A DNA stretch of 64,000 bases from Spirochaeta sp. UBA5339. Lineage in GTDB: Bacteria; Spirochaetota; Spirochaetia; DSM-2461. Location of the stretch: NCBI GenBank assembly GCA_002408085.1, contig DHQL01000007.1:378259-442258 (forward strand), read 5' to 3'. This document shows, in pieces, positions 43,945 through 52,748 of this stretch. Both the position numbers and the translations under genes were made by a program. The notes beneath the pieces are model-generated. The model made no database searches. It was not told the origin of the DNA and saw only the letters and a program-made list of their open reading frames with translations. The number at the start of each line of letters is the position of its first letter. The stretch's first letter is position 1.

Positions 43945-43974
43945 GAGGAGCTTCGTCGTTGGCGAGGCTCCTTC
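43945..43974. terminator. Bidirectional terminator between pfkB and the GH lipoprotein
   Basis: 10-bp stem AGGAGCTTCG / CGAGGCTCCT with a 7-nt loop (43946-43972), T-rich on both sides (TTCTTACTTT on plus; CTCTTTAAATT on minus). The 226-bp gap holds no gene. Confidence 0.65.
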
Positions 43975-45375
43975 TTACTTTATAAACACAGCTTTTTTGC
44001 CAGCCATGGTTCGAGGTTCTCTGACGGTTACCTTCCCATCGGCCCGGCCTGTGATAACCAGAGGATACTCTCCCAGAAATAAATCACCCGGTACCAGAGT
44101 GTCATTTTCGGGATCATAGTCTGTTATCTTTACATCCTCCAAGCCTTCAAGGGCAAAGGCTCCTCTGCCGCCCCAGATAACCAGACAGATCTCTTTGCCC
44201 TTCTCATAGAGATAGGCTTCCAGTCCCGCGGGAGCACTCTCATCAACGGTCAGACGGTTGGGATTGTAGCGTTTTCCTCCAAGCTCTCCAGCCAGCAGCC
44301 CAAAGGCGCGGGCACCGGGTTTATACTCTCTTTTCCGGCTCATCAGGCCGAAACTTCTCTCCGATGGAACGATCCATCCCGCCTCATCGGGATTGTAAGA
44401 GTCAAAAATCTTATACCAGGTGACAACATCGGCTCCTGCCGCCGTCATCAGGGTCAGCCCTCTGATAACCTCACTGTAATGCTTTCTTTGGGGGACTTTT
44501 GTGACATAGAGCCCTGTTGTGGGAAAGCCCTGTTCGGTCACCCATATCCTGTGATCATATCCGGCTTCATCCAGAGTCTTCCTGACATCCGCCACACGGC
44601 GTGCCGAGGCATCCAGGGAGATGGCATAGGGGTGAATGGAAACCACATCGGCTCCCTCAAGGGCACCGGCCTCGATCATCTTTATCAGAAAGGACTTTCC
44701 CCCCAGAAGGGGATGGTAGCAGAGGGCCCCAACGGCCACGGGAACCTCCGGGGCGGTCTCTTTCAGAACCTTTACGGTCTCTCTTGTCAGGTTGAAGAAG
44801 TCCTCATCGCTTCCCTTCCAAAACCGGTTCAGGTTTGGTTCGTTCCATATCTCGAAACCTGACAGACGGTCTCCATAGCGCTCAGCCACGGTTCGGGCGT
44901 AGTTCAGGTAGCGGTCCAGCTCCTTCTCTGTAATATTCCGGCTCTGCTTCTCATCTTCATAGAGCCAGGGAGTGTCGAAGGTCAGTACCGCCAGAAGTTT
45001 CCTGCCTCCCTCTGCCGATGCGTCAGCCAGATAGTCATAGGCTTCAAAATCCCACTCATCTTTTTCCAGTTCAAGCCGTTTCCATGAAAAGTCGACCCGC
45101 CACCAATCCACAGCAAGTTCGTCATAGAGTGCCTGTCGGCTTGTGCTTTTCAGATAACCGGACCATCTCTCTTTTTCATAAAGGTCAAAGGGACTTATCA
45201 ATGCTGAATTCTCTACTGGCCAGAAAGAGCCGGGCTGACAGGTACCGATACTCAGGGGAGCGTGATTGTCGGGGTTGTAGAGATCCGATGCGGGGTCCGT
45301 AAAGGAACGGCAGCTTCCAAGCAGGGCCGGGAGCAGAATGAGAAACAGGGCCGTGTAGAGAAGAGTCCGTTTCAC
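43975..45375 (-). CDS. Lipoprotein glycoside hydrolase, clan GH-A (GH39-like)
   Basis: A 466-residue secreted lipoprotein: signal with lipobox LLGSC (Cys about 22), so anchored in a membrane. The (beta/alpha)8 barrel has acid/base Glu in FEIWNEPNLNRFW (about 180) and nucleophile Glu in IWVTEQGFPTTG (about 275), the clan A pattern nearest GH39 and related families. A C-terminal beta domain follows from about 365. It probably trims plant or microbial glycans outside the cytoplasm. It uses a GTG start after GGAGGACTGCCTAA. It lies 91 bp downstream of the MFS gene in the same direction. Confidence 0.78.
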   Translation of the reverse strand: MKRTLLYTALFLILLPALLGSCRSFTDPASDLYNPDNHAPLSIGTCQPGSFWPVENSALISPFDLYEKERWSGYLKSTSRQALYDELAVDWWRVDFSWKRLELEKDEWDFEAYDYLADASAEGGRKLLAVLTFDTPWLYEDEKQSRNITEKELDRYLNYARTVAERYGDRLSGFEIWNEPNLNRFWKGSDEDFFNLTRETVKVLKETAPEVPVAVGALCYHPLLGGKSFLIKMIEAGALEGADVVSIHPYAISLDASARRVADVRKTLDEAGYDHRIWVTEQGFPTTGLYVTKVPQRKHYSEVIRGLTLMTAAGADVVTWYKIFDSYNPDEAGWIVPSERSFGLMSRKREYKPGARAFGLLAGELGGKRYNPNRLTVDESAPAGLEAYLYEKGKEICLVIWGGRGAFALEGLEDVKITDYDPENDTLVPGDLFLGEYPLVITGRADGKVTVREPRTMAGKKAVFIK

Positions 45376-45466
45376 TTAGGCAGTCCTCCAGTAATTGCGA
45401 AGAGTTACTCCTCCAGTATAGTCCCGGATGTCGTGGAGAGACAGGAAAAAGGGTAAATGTCCGGGA

Positions 45467-46729
45467 TCAGCGGACCATCCGGTGGCGGCTCCAGGTTTCG
45501 GGACTCTGCTTCAGAAGGGGCATAAGAATAAGGATCGACAGAAGGGTTATTCCCAGGGAGAGGGCTCCCACGGTCTGCATGGAGAAGCTCTGAACGAAGG
45601 CAAATCCTATAAAGGGACCGATGGTGCCTCTGACTCCGCAGAGAAAGGTGTGGACCGACATAAAGGGCTGGCTCTCTCCGGGAGGGGCCACCCTGGTAAC
45701 CCAGAGGTTCCAGAGAAAGGGGGATGCACCGAATCCGATATTCATAATCACCTGTCCAAGAATAACCACCGGTATGCTGTCGGTGAGGAAGAAGATGAAT
45801 ATGCCTCCTCCCGCCAGAAGGGAGTTTATGATTCTGATGGGGATAAAGCTGAAGCGGTCGAAGATCCTGGCCCAGAAGTTAGTGAAGATAAATTTGACCG
45901 CCGTGGGGATGACTCCCAGAATGATCAGCACAGCCAGGGGGCTGAGTCCTAGGCCTCTTTCTCTCTCAACCAGATAGACCGTTCTCAGGGGGAGGGACCA
46001 GAGGTTGGCAAAGCCCAGAAGAAACCAGGAGAGGGAGACCTGTCCGAATACGGGATACTTCCAGAGGAGTCCCAGGTTCTTCAGGGGAGATGTTCTGGGA
46101 ACCGGTCTTCCCGGGTTAAAGGGTATCCGGAAGAGAAGCACTCCCGTATAGATCAGAAGGGCCCCGCAGAAGATGTAGATCCACCGGAAGCTGCTGATTT
46201 CCCTTTCCAGAAAGTATCCGAAGAGGGTACTGGACGCCAGTCCCGTCACCAGGGAGAGCAGTATCCCGGCACCGAAGAGTTTGCCCCTTCGGCTCTGATT
46301 GTAGTTCTCGGCGTAGATGGCTGTAAAAAGGGGTGTCCTTATTTGGATGCAGATGCTGAAGCCTATTATGGTCAGCCCGTAGGCGGGAGTGGACCCTGTC
46401 AGTCCCGAGGCCATCAGCAGCAGACCTCCCGCGATAGTGGCGGTGCCCGTAACCCGGCTTGGATTGTGGTGTGAAAGCCAGGAGCTTGTAAAGAGGGCCA
46501 GCATCATTCCAATAAAGACCGAGGAGCTGATCAGGCTCTTCCAGAAGTCGTTGATGCCGAAGTATGAGATTCCGATCATCAGGAAGATGCTTGCGGCCAG
46601 GGTCTGCTGAATGATGCCGTCTACACCGATGCGGAAGCTGTCCAGAAAGAATGTGCTCCTCTCTTCGGGGGTCAGATGTTCCGCTTCATCTTTGAGAAAG
46701 TAGTTCAGTGTTTTATCAGACAGGGACAT
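45467..46729 (-). CDS. MFS transporter
   Basis: A 420-residue inner-membrane protein with about 12 membrane segments split by the loop FNPGRPVPRTSPLKNLGLL near 200. The charged N-terminus (KDEAEHLTPEERSTFF) is cytoplasmic. It lies 16 bp after an AraC-type gene and divergent from an alpha-galactosidase gene, so an alpha-galactoside or galactose substrate is a reasonable guess. Start ATG 46729 is preferred; the frame extends to a TTG at 46765 inside the araC gene. Confidence 0.78.
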   Translation of the reverse strand: MSLSDKTLNYFLKDEAEHLTPEERSTFFLDSFRIGVDGIIQQTLAASIFLMIGISYFGINDFWKSLISSSVFIGMMLALFTSSWLSHHNPSRVTGTATIAGGLLLMASGLTGSTPAYGLTIIGFSICIQIRTPLFTAIYAENYNQSRRGKLFGAGILLSLVTGLASSTLFGYFLEREISSFRWIYIFCGALLIYTGVLLFRIPFNPGRPVPRTSPLKNLGLLWKYPVFGQVSLSWFLLGFANLWSLPLRTVYLVERERGLGLSPLAVLIILGVIPTAVKFIFTNFWARIFDRFSFIPIRIINSLLAGGGIFIFFLTDSIPVVILGQVIMNIGFGASPFLWNLWVTRVAPPGESQPFMSVHTFLCGVRGTIGPFIGFAFVQSFSMQTVGALSLGITLLSILILMPLLKQSPETWSRHRMVR

Positions 46730-46745
46730 TCTGATAAGTACATAC

Positions 46746-47546
46746 CTATCGGCCGAAAAAATCAACCTTGAAGGATCCGGGTGTCTTCCCGGTCTCCCGC
46801 TTGAAGGCCTTGAGGAAGGTATTGTAGTCCCTGAACCCGCAGCTGTAGGCTGTCTCTTTGGCAGACAGTCCGTCCTTCAGATGACCGCAGGCCTTGGCAA
46901 TTCTATATTCCATCAGCACTCTGCCGATGGGCTTTCCCCTCTCCTTTTTGAAGATCCGTGATGCGTAGGAGCGTTCCAGCTGGACAAAGTCGATCACGTC
47001 CTGTACCTGAATGGGGGTGTCGCAGTACTCATGGATGAAGATTTCCATGGACCGGATATGCTGTTTTTTTCCGGCGGCAGTCTTTCCCCTCCCTCCGCTG
47101 ATGCCGGGCCTCTCCCGGCAGAGCCGTCCGAGGATCATGCTGAAGGAGCCGTGATTCTGCAGAGTTTCCGAGGGCGGACGGTAGAGGCGCTTCTCTTTCA
47201 TCTCCCTGTAGAGTCTATAGAGCTCCTCGGGATCTTCGTAGCTGAGAATCGGACTGTCTCTGTTCAGACGGATCGGCTCGAACAGTTCTCTATACTCACC
47301 CCTGAAGCCGAGCCAGAAGTAGGACCATGGCTCCTTGGTATCCGCCCTGTAGAGATGGGACTGGCCGGGAAAGATCAGGAATGCATCTCCTGAGGCAAGT
47401 TTCCAAAGCCTGCCGCCGCTCTGGAACTCCCCCTTTCCCCTTCTGACAACATGGAGGAGGTAGTAGTCTCTAATCCCTCCGTATTCATGACCCGGGGAGC
47501 ACTTCTCATATCCCCAGTCTATAAGATCTGTCTTCATAAACAGCAT
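46746..47546 (-). CDS. AraC-family regulator, probable activator of the alpha-galactosidase gene
   Basis: A 266-residue protein. The N-terminal cupin-like sensor begins DLIDWGYEKCSPGHEYGG and continues DYYLLHVVRRGKGEFQ, SGDAFLIFPGQSHLY. The C-terminal AraC domain is IQVQDVIDFVQLERSYASRIFK, then SAKETAYSCGFRDYNTFLKAFK, KTPGSF. ATG 47546 is chosen because upstream codons to the TTG at 47588 are not family-like; ATG 47537 is also possible. It resembles RafR/MsmR-type regulators of alpha-galactoside use. Direct repeats 21 bp apart lie between it and melA. Confidence 0.87.
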   Translation of the reverse strand: MLFMKTDLIDWGYEKCSPGHEYGGIRDYYLLHVVRRGKGEFQSGGRLWKLASGDAFLIFPGQSHLYRADTKEPWSYFWLGFRGEYRELFEPIRLNRDSPILSYEDPEELYRLYREMKEKRLYRPPSETLQNHGSFSMILGRLCRERPGISGGRGKTAAGKKQHIRSMEIFIHEYCDTPIQVQDVIDFVQLERSYASRIFKKERGKPIGRVLMEYRIAKACGHLKDGLSAKETAYSCGFRDYNTFLKAFKRETGKTPGSFKVDFFGR

Positions 47547-47561
47547 AATACCACTTAAAAG

Positions 47562-47596
47562 CAATAAAATAACGGAGTAAAACAACAAAATGACAG
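47562..47596. promoter_or_regulatory. 21-bp-spaced direct repeat between araC-type gene and melA
   Basis: CAATAAAATAACGG (47562-47575) and CAACAAAATGACAG (47583-47596) match at 11 of 14 bases and are exactly two helical turns apart, the arrangement AraC proteins bind. The second copy ends just before a weak -35 region (TTGGCT, 47600-47605), suiting activation of the alpha-galactosidase gene. Confidence 0.6.
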
Positions 47597-47659
47597 TTTT
47601 TGGCTTGCAGGGCTGCTGTTAGGATATCTCCATAAGATAAGCTCAAGAGGAGAGATATT

Positions 47660-49066
47660 ATGGCGAATATAGTGATCATCGGGGCGGGAAGCCTTGTTTT
47701 TTCAAGCCGTCTGACGGCGGACATTCTGACCTGGCCGGCTTTGGAGGACAGTAGTTTTACCCTGGTGGATGTGGATGAAGACCGTCTGGGCTACTCTGAG
47801 CAGATTGTTCAGCGGATCTTCAGGGAGGGTAACTACACCAGGGCTTCGGTCCGGGCAACCATGGACCGCCGGGAGGCCCTGAAGGGCGCGGACTATGTCA
47901 TCGTCAGCATCCTTGTGGGAGGCTATGAGGCCATTGAGAAGGAGATCGACATCCCTGCCAAATACGGAATCGATCAGTGTATCGGGGATACCCTGACACC
48001 CGGGGGGATCATGCGCTGTCTCAGGACCCTGCCGGTGATGAACGATATCGTCCGGGATGTGATGGAGATCTGCCCGAAGGCCCATGTCCTCAACTACACC
48101 AATCCCATGGGAATGCTCAGCTGGGGAGTACTGGATGATCAGCCGGAACTCTCCTATGTGGGACTCTGCCACTCAGTACAGGGCACCGCCGAGGAGTGGA
48201 CAAAGCGCTTAGACATCCCTATGGATGAAGTGAACTACCAGTGCAGCGGCATCAACCATCAGGCCTGGTTTACCCGCTTTGAGCATAACGGCAAGGACCT
48301 TCTTCCCCGGATCAGGGAACTGGCTCTGAAGCCTGAGATCTGGTACGGCGACACAACCCGGATGGAGTATGTGAAGCATTTCGGTCATCCCGTTACCGAG
48401 TCCAGCGGTCATGTGTCCGAGTATAACTGGTGGTTCAGAAAGAACCCCGAATCTATTGCCCGCTACTGTCAGGACAACTACTCCGAGTGGAACGGCGGCA
48501 GCGGTTTTATCAAGAAGCTCTATGAGCGCCCCGACTGGAAGGACGAGATGGCCAGGATGGCCGCCTGGGAGGAGCCGGTGGATCTTGAGCGGAGCAACGA
48601 GTACGGTTCGGCCATTATCAACGCCATCGAGACCGGAGTGCCCACTGTTATCTACGGGAATGTAAAGAACAGAGGCTATATCGACAATCTTCCCGAAGAT
48701 TCTCTGGTTGAGGTTCCTGTGCTGGTTGATAAAAACGGTATGCATCCCGTCAGAACCGGAGCTCTTCCGGCTCATCTTGCGGCGATAAACAGGGTTCAGC
48801 TGAATGTTCAGGAGCTGGCGGTAAGGGCTGTGCAGACCGGAGATCCTGAGTATGTCTTCCAGGCCATGGCGCTGGACCCCCTGACGGCCATGAGCTGTAC
48901 TCTCGATGAGATCAGGGCCATGACCCGGGAACTTCTCGAGGCCCACAGGCCATGGGTTGGATGCCTTACCTCAGAGCTGGCCGATAAGCCTCTGGTCTAC
49001 AGGGAGGCTCCTCCGGAGAGTGTTGAGAAACATATTGATCCGGCGGCGGCCAACAAGGTGGATTAA
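47660..49066 (+). CDS. melA: GH4 alpha-galactosidase (MelA-like)
   Basis: A 468-residue NAD+ and Mn2+-dependent family 4 glycosidase, cytoplasmic. N-terminal Rossmann motif IVIIGAGSLVFSSRL, LVDVDEDRL, NYTNPMGMLSWGV, metal-site Cys in GLCHSVQGTAEEW (about 173) and His in CSGINHQAWFTRF (about 203), GHVSEYNWWFRKN. The pattern and length are MelA-like (alpha-galactosidase) rather than 6-phospho-glucosidase. It hydrolyses melibiose/raffinose-type sugars. RBS AGGAGAGATATT. Divergent from the araC-MFS pair that likely regulates it and transports its substrate. Confidence 0.9.
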   Translation: MANIVIIGAGSLVFSSRLTADILTWPALEDSSFTLVDVDEDRLGYSEQIVQRIFREGNYTRASVRATMDRREALKGADYVIVSILVGGYEAIEKEIDIPAKYGIDQCIGDTLTPGGIMRCLRTLPVMNDIVRDVMEICPKAHVLNYTNPMGMLSWGVLDDQPELSYVGLCHSVQGTAEEWTKRLDIPMDEVNYQCSGINHQAWFTRFEHNGKDLLPRIRELALKPEIWYGDTTRMEYVKHFGHPVTESSGHVSEYNWWFRKNPESIARYCQDNYSEWNGGSGFIKKLYERPDWKDEMARMAAWEEPVDLERSNEYGSAIINAIETGVPTVIYGNVKNRGYIDNLPEDSLVEVPVLVDKNGMHPVRTGALPAHLAAINRVQLNVQELAVRAVQTGDPEYVFQAMALDPLTAMSCTLDEIRAMTRELLEAHRPWVGCLTSELADKPLVYREAPPESVEKHIDPAAANKVD

Positions 49067-49156
49067 TCCCGAAGTGCCGGTTGGGCAGTCGGGACCGGCT
49101 GGCGGGAGCCGGGAGCGGACTGTGCCGGTGCGGGCCCACCGCTGACCGGTCCGGCT

Positions 49157-49993
49157 TCAGCCCCCCACGCCGATCAGGGCTGCTCCGGTAACCGCCAGGA
49201 TCAGCCCGGCAACTCTGGCGGGTCCCAGTTTTTCTCCCAGAAAAATCTTCTGAAGGATTACCGTGGGCCCGGGGTAGAGGGCGGTCAGTACGGCGGCGGT
49301 GATGATCATTCCCGTCCGGACGGCCAGAAGGAAGAAGATATTGGCCCCCATATCAAGGATACCGCTGAACAGGGCCTGGCCTCTGCTGCCGGGAGCGAGG
49401 CGGACCGCCTGACCCGAGAGAATGGTGATCAGAAAGAACAGGGGCACTGTGGTCGCCCTGGCAGCCGCCAGAGGCCACATTCCCGAAGCGTCTGTGGTTC
49501 TGGATATAAGAATAAAGAAGGCGCTGAATCCCAGACCCGAGAGAAATCCCAGTTTTATGGAACGGAATACATGGTCCCGGTGCTCCTCCTTCTCAAGAGA
49601 GAGAAGGTAGATGGCCGGCAGGGCCATGGCCACTCCTATCCAGCTTAAAAGAGGAGGTTTCTCACCGCTTAATACACCGAAGAGCACAGGAAGCACCGCC
49701 CCGGTAAGGGCGGCCAGGGGGGAGACGATGGAGGCAAATCCCACGGCCAGTCCCTTGTAGAGGATTACAACCCCTATGGCGCCGCAGATCCCTCCGGCCA
49801 TCCCCCACAGAAGATCGCTACGGGGAACGGCTGTTGCTCCCAGAAGAGGGGCTGCCGCCAGCACAAGGAGAAGTCCCATCAGCTGGGACCAGGCCACCAC
49901 GGGTATGGACGAGTTCTTTCTGGATGAGATGCCGCCCAGAAAGTCTGCGGCTCCGTATGTCAGGGCGGAGAGGGACGAGTAGAGTACAACCAT
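49157..49993 (-). CDS. EamA/DMT-family transporter
   Basis: A 278-residue membrane protein with about ten segments in two EamA halves (about 1-130 and 145-278). Seen: LTYGAADFLGGISSRKNS, GLAVGFASIVSPLAALTGAVLPV, and TALYPGPTVILQKIFLGEKLG near the end, typical of the drug/metabolite transporter superfamily. Substrate unknown. The 90-bp gap after melA is G+C-rich with no clear terminator. RBS weak. Confidence 0.8.
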   Translation of the reverse strand: MVVLYSSLSALTYGAADFLGGISSRKNSSIPVVAWSQLMGLLLVLAAAPLLGATAVPRSDLLWGMAGGICGAIGVVILYKGLAVGFASIVSPLAALTGAVLPVLFGVLSGEKPPLLSWIGVAMALPAIYLLSLEKEEHRDHVFRSIKLGFLSGLGFSAFFILISRTTDASGMWPLAAARATTVPLFFLITILSGQAVRLAPGSRGQALFSGILDMGANIFFLLAVRTGMIITAAVLTALYPGPTVILQKIFLGEKLGPARVAGLILAVTGAALIGVGG

Positions 49994-50072
49994 GAACAGA
50001 TTGTAGCGGTTCTTATCCTTCGGGGGAAGTACCGGGAGCCTTTGCCGCCTGAATCATCAGCCCCCGGATTCA

Positions 50073-50900
50073 TCAGCCCAGGGTTCTGAACCAGCGGGCG
50101 CTCAGGTCCAGCCAGCCTGCCACATGGGGGATGGTCATACTGCCGTCTCCGCTCTCATCGGTCTCTTTTGTGGCCAGAGAGAGGCCGTGGGGGCCGCTGG
50201 GATAGATGTGCAGCTCAAAGGGGATATCCTTTTTTCTCAGGGCTCCTGCAAAGAGCAGGGAATTCTCCACGGGTACCGCCTGATCATCGGCGGTGTGCCA
50301 GATAAAGCAGGGAGGTGTCTGAGGGCCTGCCTGCTTCTCAAGGCTCATCTTTTCAAGGTCCGAGGGTGCCGCTTCCTCTCCCAGAAGGTTATCAAAGGAA
50401 CCCCTGTGGGCATGCTCTCCTGATGTAATTACGGGATAGCTGAGGATCAGGGCATCGGGTCTGTTTAGTCCAGGGCTGCTGCAGATTCCGTTCTGAAGAT
50501 ACTCCCTGTCCCAGAAAACTCCCAGGCTGGCTGTCAGATGACCTCCGGCGGAGAAACCGCAGACGGCGATTCTTTCGGGATCTACCCCAAGATCACGGGC
50601 ATTCTGTCTGAGGAGGGCCATGGTGTTGGAGAGGTCCAGCAGGGGCTGGGGATGGCGGTGCGGGGCGACCCGGTAGTGGAGGATCAGGGCATGAAAGCCC
50701 TCTCTGTTATACGCCCTGGCTACAGGTTCCGCCTCCCGGGGGGAGGTTCGGGTATATCCGCCGCCGGGGCAGATCAGGATGCAGGGCTTATCAACACTGT
50801 CAAGAAAGGAGGGAATCAGGTAAGGGGTGTCCCCCTCGGCTGCCGCCGCAGCTCTGACTCTCTTCTCCATCTCTTTTACAATTTCTATTTTCCGGTTCAA
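50073..50900 (-). CDS. Alpha/beta-hydrolase esterase (BD-FAE/acetyl-xylan esterase-like)
   Basis: A cytoplasmic 275-residue esterase. Oxyanion motif CPGGGYTRTSPREAEPVA, nucleophile GFSAGGHL, Asp in IWHTADDQAVPVENS and His in YPSGPHGLSLAT complete the catalytic triad. It resembles esterases that deacylate short oligosaccharides. The likely start is TTG 50900 with AAGGAG 6 bases upstream; the ATG at 50921 extends seven codons and has no RBS, and the AAGGAG lies inside that extension. The family and glycosidase-rich surroundings suggest sugar-ester removal (inference). Confidence 0.82.
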   Translation of the reverse strand: MNRKIEIVKEMEKRVRAAAAAEGDTPYLIPSFLDSVDKPCILICPGGGYTRTSPREAEPVARAYNREGFHALILHYRVAPHRHPQPLLDLSNTMALLRQNARDLGVDPERIAVCGFSAGGHLTASLGVFWDREYLQNGICSSPGLNRPDALILSYPVITSGEHAHRGSFDNLLGEEAAPSDLEKMSLEKQAGPQTPPCFIWHTADDQAVPVENSLLFAGALRKKDIPFELHIYPSGPHGLSLATKETDESGDGSMTIPHVAGWLDLSARWFRTLG

Positions 50901-50992
50901 ATTTTTCTCCTTATGCGGCATTTTCAGAGGGGACAGGGTGATGCCGGTGATGCCGGAAGAAGTAACTTTCCGGCCCCGTCATCCCCGCCTCT

Positions 50993-51583
50993 TTATCTGC
51001 GCCGCTGTTTCAGTTCTTTCTGTAATTTGGCGATGTCTTTCCATTTGTCCCGTTCCGCACGGGCGGCCTGCTCATCGACCCGGGTCTGCATATAGCGCAT
51101 CTCCCTCTTCAGCTTGCTGTTAGGATTCAAAGCGCCGCTGGTCTAGATCTCCCGTCTCCAGGGGCCAGTCAGGGCAATGGTCTTTCCCCCATCCTGGGGG
51201 AAGCAGTCCAGACCTTCGCCGGTAATGGCGCTGACCAGGGCTATGCTGTCGATGTTGGAGGCCAGTACCTGTTTGTCGGTCCGGGTCCCGGCTGTCTGCC
51301 GGGAAAACTCGGTCTGCCTGGGCAGTACCGCTTCGATCATACCACGGTCCTCCGATGCCCGGCGCACCGCGGCCCAGTCCCCTGTTACGGGATAGTCTGA
51401 TGGGCCGTCTGATCTGTAGTGGAAGGCTCCTGACACCTCGCAGCTCAGCTCTCCCTCCGCCGTGACAAGGGTATATATATGCCGTGACTCCCTGACGATC
51501 CGTCCGGGAATCAGATCCTGAGATTTATAGATTGTAAACTCTTCTTCAAAAAAGGGATTCCATCCCCATGCTTCTAAATTCAA
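50993..51583 (-). pseudogene. rsgA: Decayed rsgA (ribosome-assembly GTPase) remnant
   Basis: On the minus strand a TTG start after GGAGAG opens NLEAWGWNPFFEEEF, with the OB-fold region (GRIVRESRHIYTLVTAEGE, VTGDWAAV) of RsgA. At ASNIDSIALV the sequence jumps to SAITGEGLD, missing about 60 residues including NKAD. After KTIALTGP the P-loop is gone, an in-frame TAG follows (WRREI-stop), and the same frame resumes with the C-terminal tail (RYMQTRVDEQAARAERDKWK) to TAA at 50993. About 197 codons remain of the usual 300-350. The OB domain and tail are kept while the GTPase motifs and zinc site are lost by several deletions. It cannot be a functional GTPase. Confidence 0.72.
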
Positions 51584-51798
51584 TAGTCTCTCCAAAGGTT
51601 ATTTGAGTAATAAGGCTTGAATTGGAGTCCTGTTTAAAGCTGTAAAGCCTGGATGATCCAGGGAATCTTCTATGGTTTTATGGATAGGATTTAAGAGATT
51701 TTCCCCTGAACAGGACCTTTTCTCATAACAATCTCTGACATGTACGTCCTCCTTGGGGATGTGATATGCCCCCAGTATAGACCCGGATTTTTGCCGAA

Positions 51799-52653
51799 TC
51801 AAGTCCCGGAGTCGGTCAGATAGGGGTCTCTGGTCCTCTTTCTGTAGCTTAGGGGACTCTCATTCTGCTTTTTCCTGAAAAGCCTTGAGAAGTAGAGAGG
51901 GTCCTCATAGCCCAGATCCAGGGCGATCTTTTTTACTGACAGATCTGTTTCTGCCAGAAGACGGCTTGCCTTTCTGATGCGGATCTGAATAAGACTCTGT
52001 CCGGGGGGCGTGGTGTAGATCTCCTCCCAGCACCGCCTGAAGCTGGAGGGACTGAAGCCTCTCTCTTCGGCAAGACGGTGAAAGTCATAGTCTGCGGAGC
52101 AGTTCATCTCCATCTTCTCCATCAGCTGCTGTACAAAGACCTGAAGCTCCGTCTCTCTGGGACCGGGAGGCTCCCGGCTGGAAACCATCAGCAGCTTCTC
52201 AAGGTTGAGATCCAGAAAGTCAGCATACTCCACTCCTGTACCCGAAGAGCTGCGGAGAAAGGATACCAGATCCTGAATCCCCTGAAGTACTTCCCCGGGA
52301 CTGTGTATTTTCCACAGGGGGGAGCCGAGGATCTGCCGCCGGCGAAAGTACTCTTCAGATCCCGGAGGATAGATCAGAAAAAGCTCCTCCCACTGTGAAT
52401 CTGGACCGTAGTTGACTCTCTGTCCAGGACTCTGGGTTATTACAGCAGGAGCCTGTATGGGCGTCAGCCGTCCCTTGTCTTCGTAGAATCCTCTTCCCGA
52501 GAGGATAAAGGAGAAATTCATCGTATCGAAGCGGCGCCTGATCCACTCTTTTTTGCCGGGATAGTAGCCGACGGACTGGATTTCCTGTCCTGCCGGGAAA
52601 CGGCGCGGCAGATATTCTGTATGGAAGAAAAGATCTGTTTTATAAAGAGCCAT
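51799..52653 (-). CDS. AraC-family regulator
   Basis: A 284-residue protein. The N-terminal sensor is cupin-like (MNFSFILSGRGFYED, APAVITQSPGQRVNYGP). The C-terminal double helix-turn-helix is RLAEERGFSPSSFRRCWEE and VKKIALDLGYEDPLYFSRLFR, then ESPLSYRKR. It is divergent from the Gfo/Idh-ThuA pair, with a direct repeat spaced 20 bp in the 95-bp gap, so it is their likely regulator. ATG 52653 has no strong RBS. Confidence 0.87.
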   Translation of the reverse strand: MALYKTDLFFHTEYLPRRFPAGQEIQSVGYYPGKKEWIRRRFDTMNFSFILSGRGFYEDKGRLTPIQAPAVITQSPGQRVNYGPDSQWEELFLIYPPGSEEYFRRRQILGSPLWKIHSPGEVLQGIQDLVSFLRSSSGTGVEYADFLDLNLEKLLMVSSREPPGPRETELQVFVQQLMEKMEMNCSADYDFHRLAEERGFSPSSFRRCWEEIYTTPPGQSLIQIRIRKASRLLAETDLSVKKIALDLGYEDPLYFSRLFRKKQNESPLSYRKRTRDPYLTDSGT

Positions 52654-52660
52654 ATGACAA

Positions 52661-52690
52661 TAATGTCCATGGTTTTTGAATTATGTCCAT
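52661..52690. promoter_or_regulatory. 20-bp-spaced direct repeat TWATGTCCAT
   Basis: TAATGTCCAT (52661-52670) and TTATGTCCAT (52681-52690) are exactly 20 bp apart between the araC-type gene and the Gfo/Idh gene, 60-90 bp upstream of the latter. Paired half-sites two helical turns apart are the usual AraC-family target. Confidence 0.55.
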
Positions 52691-52748
52691 TTATTACAGC
52701 CTTTTCCGGGAGTAGTCTTGAAAAAAAATGAAATAAGGAGATCGGCCC

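Noticed and set aside
51599..51802. 67-codon frame between the rsgA remnant and the araC-type gene
   Set aside because: Begins inside the end of the araC gene without an RBS and shows no recognisable protein pattern; the strong RBS in this stretch serves a different frame.
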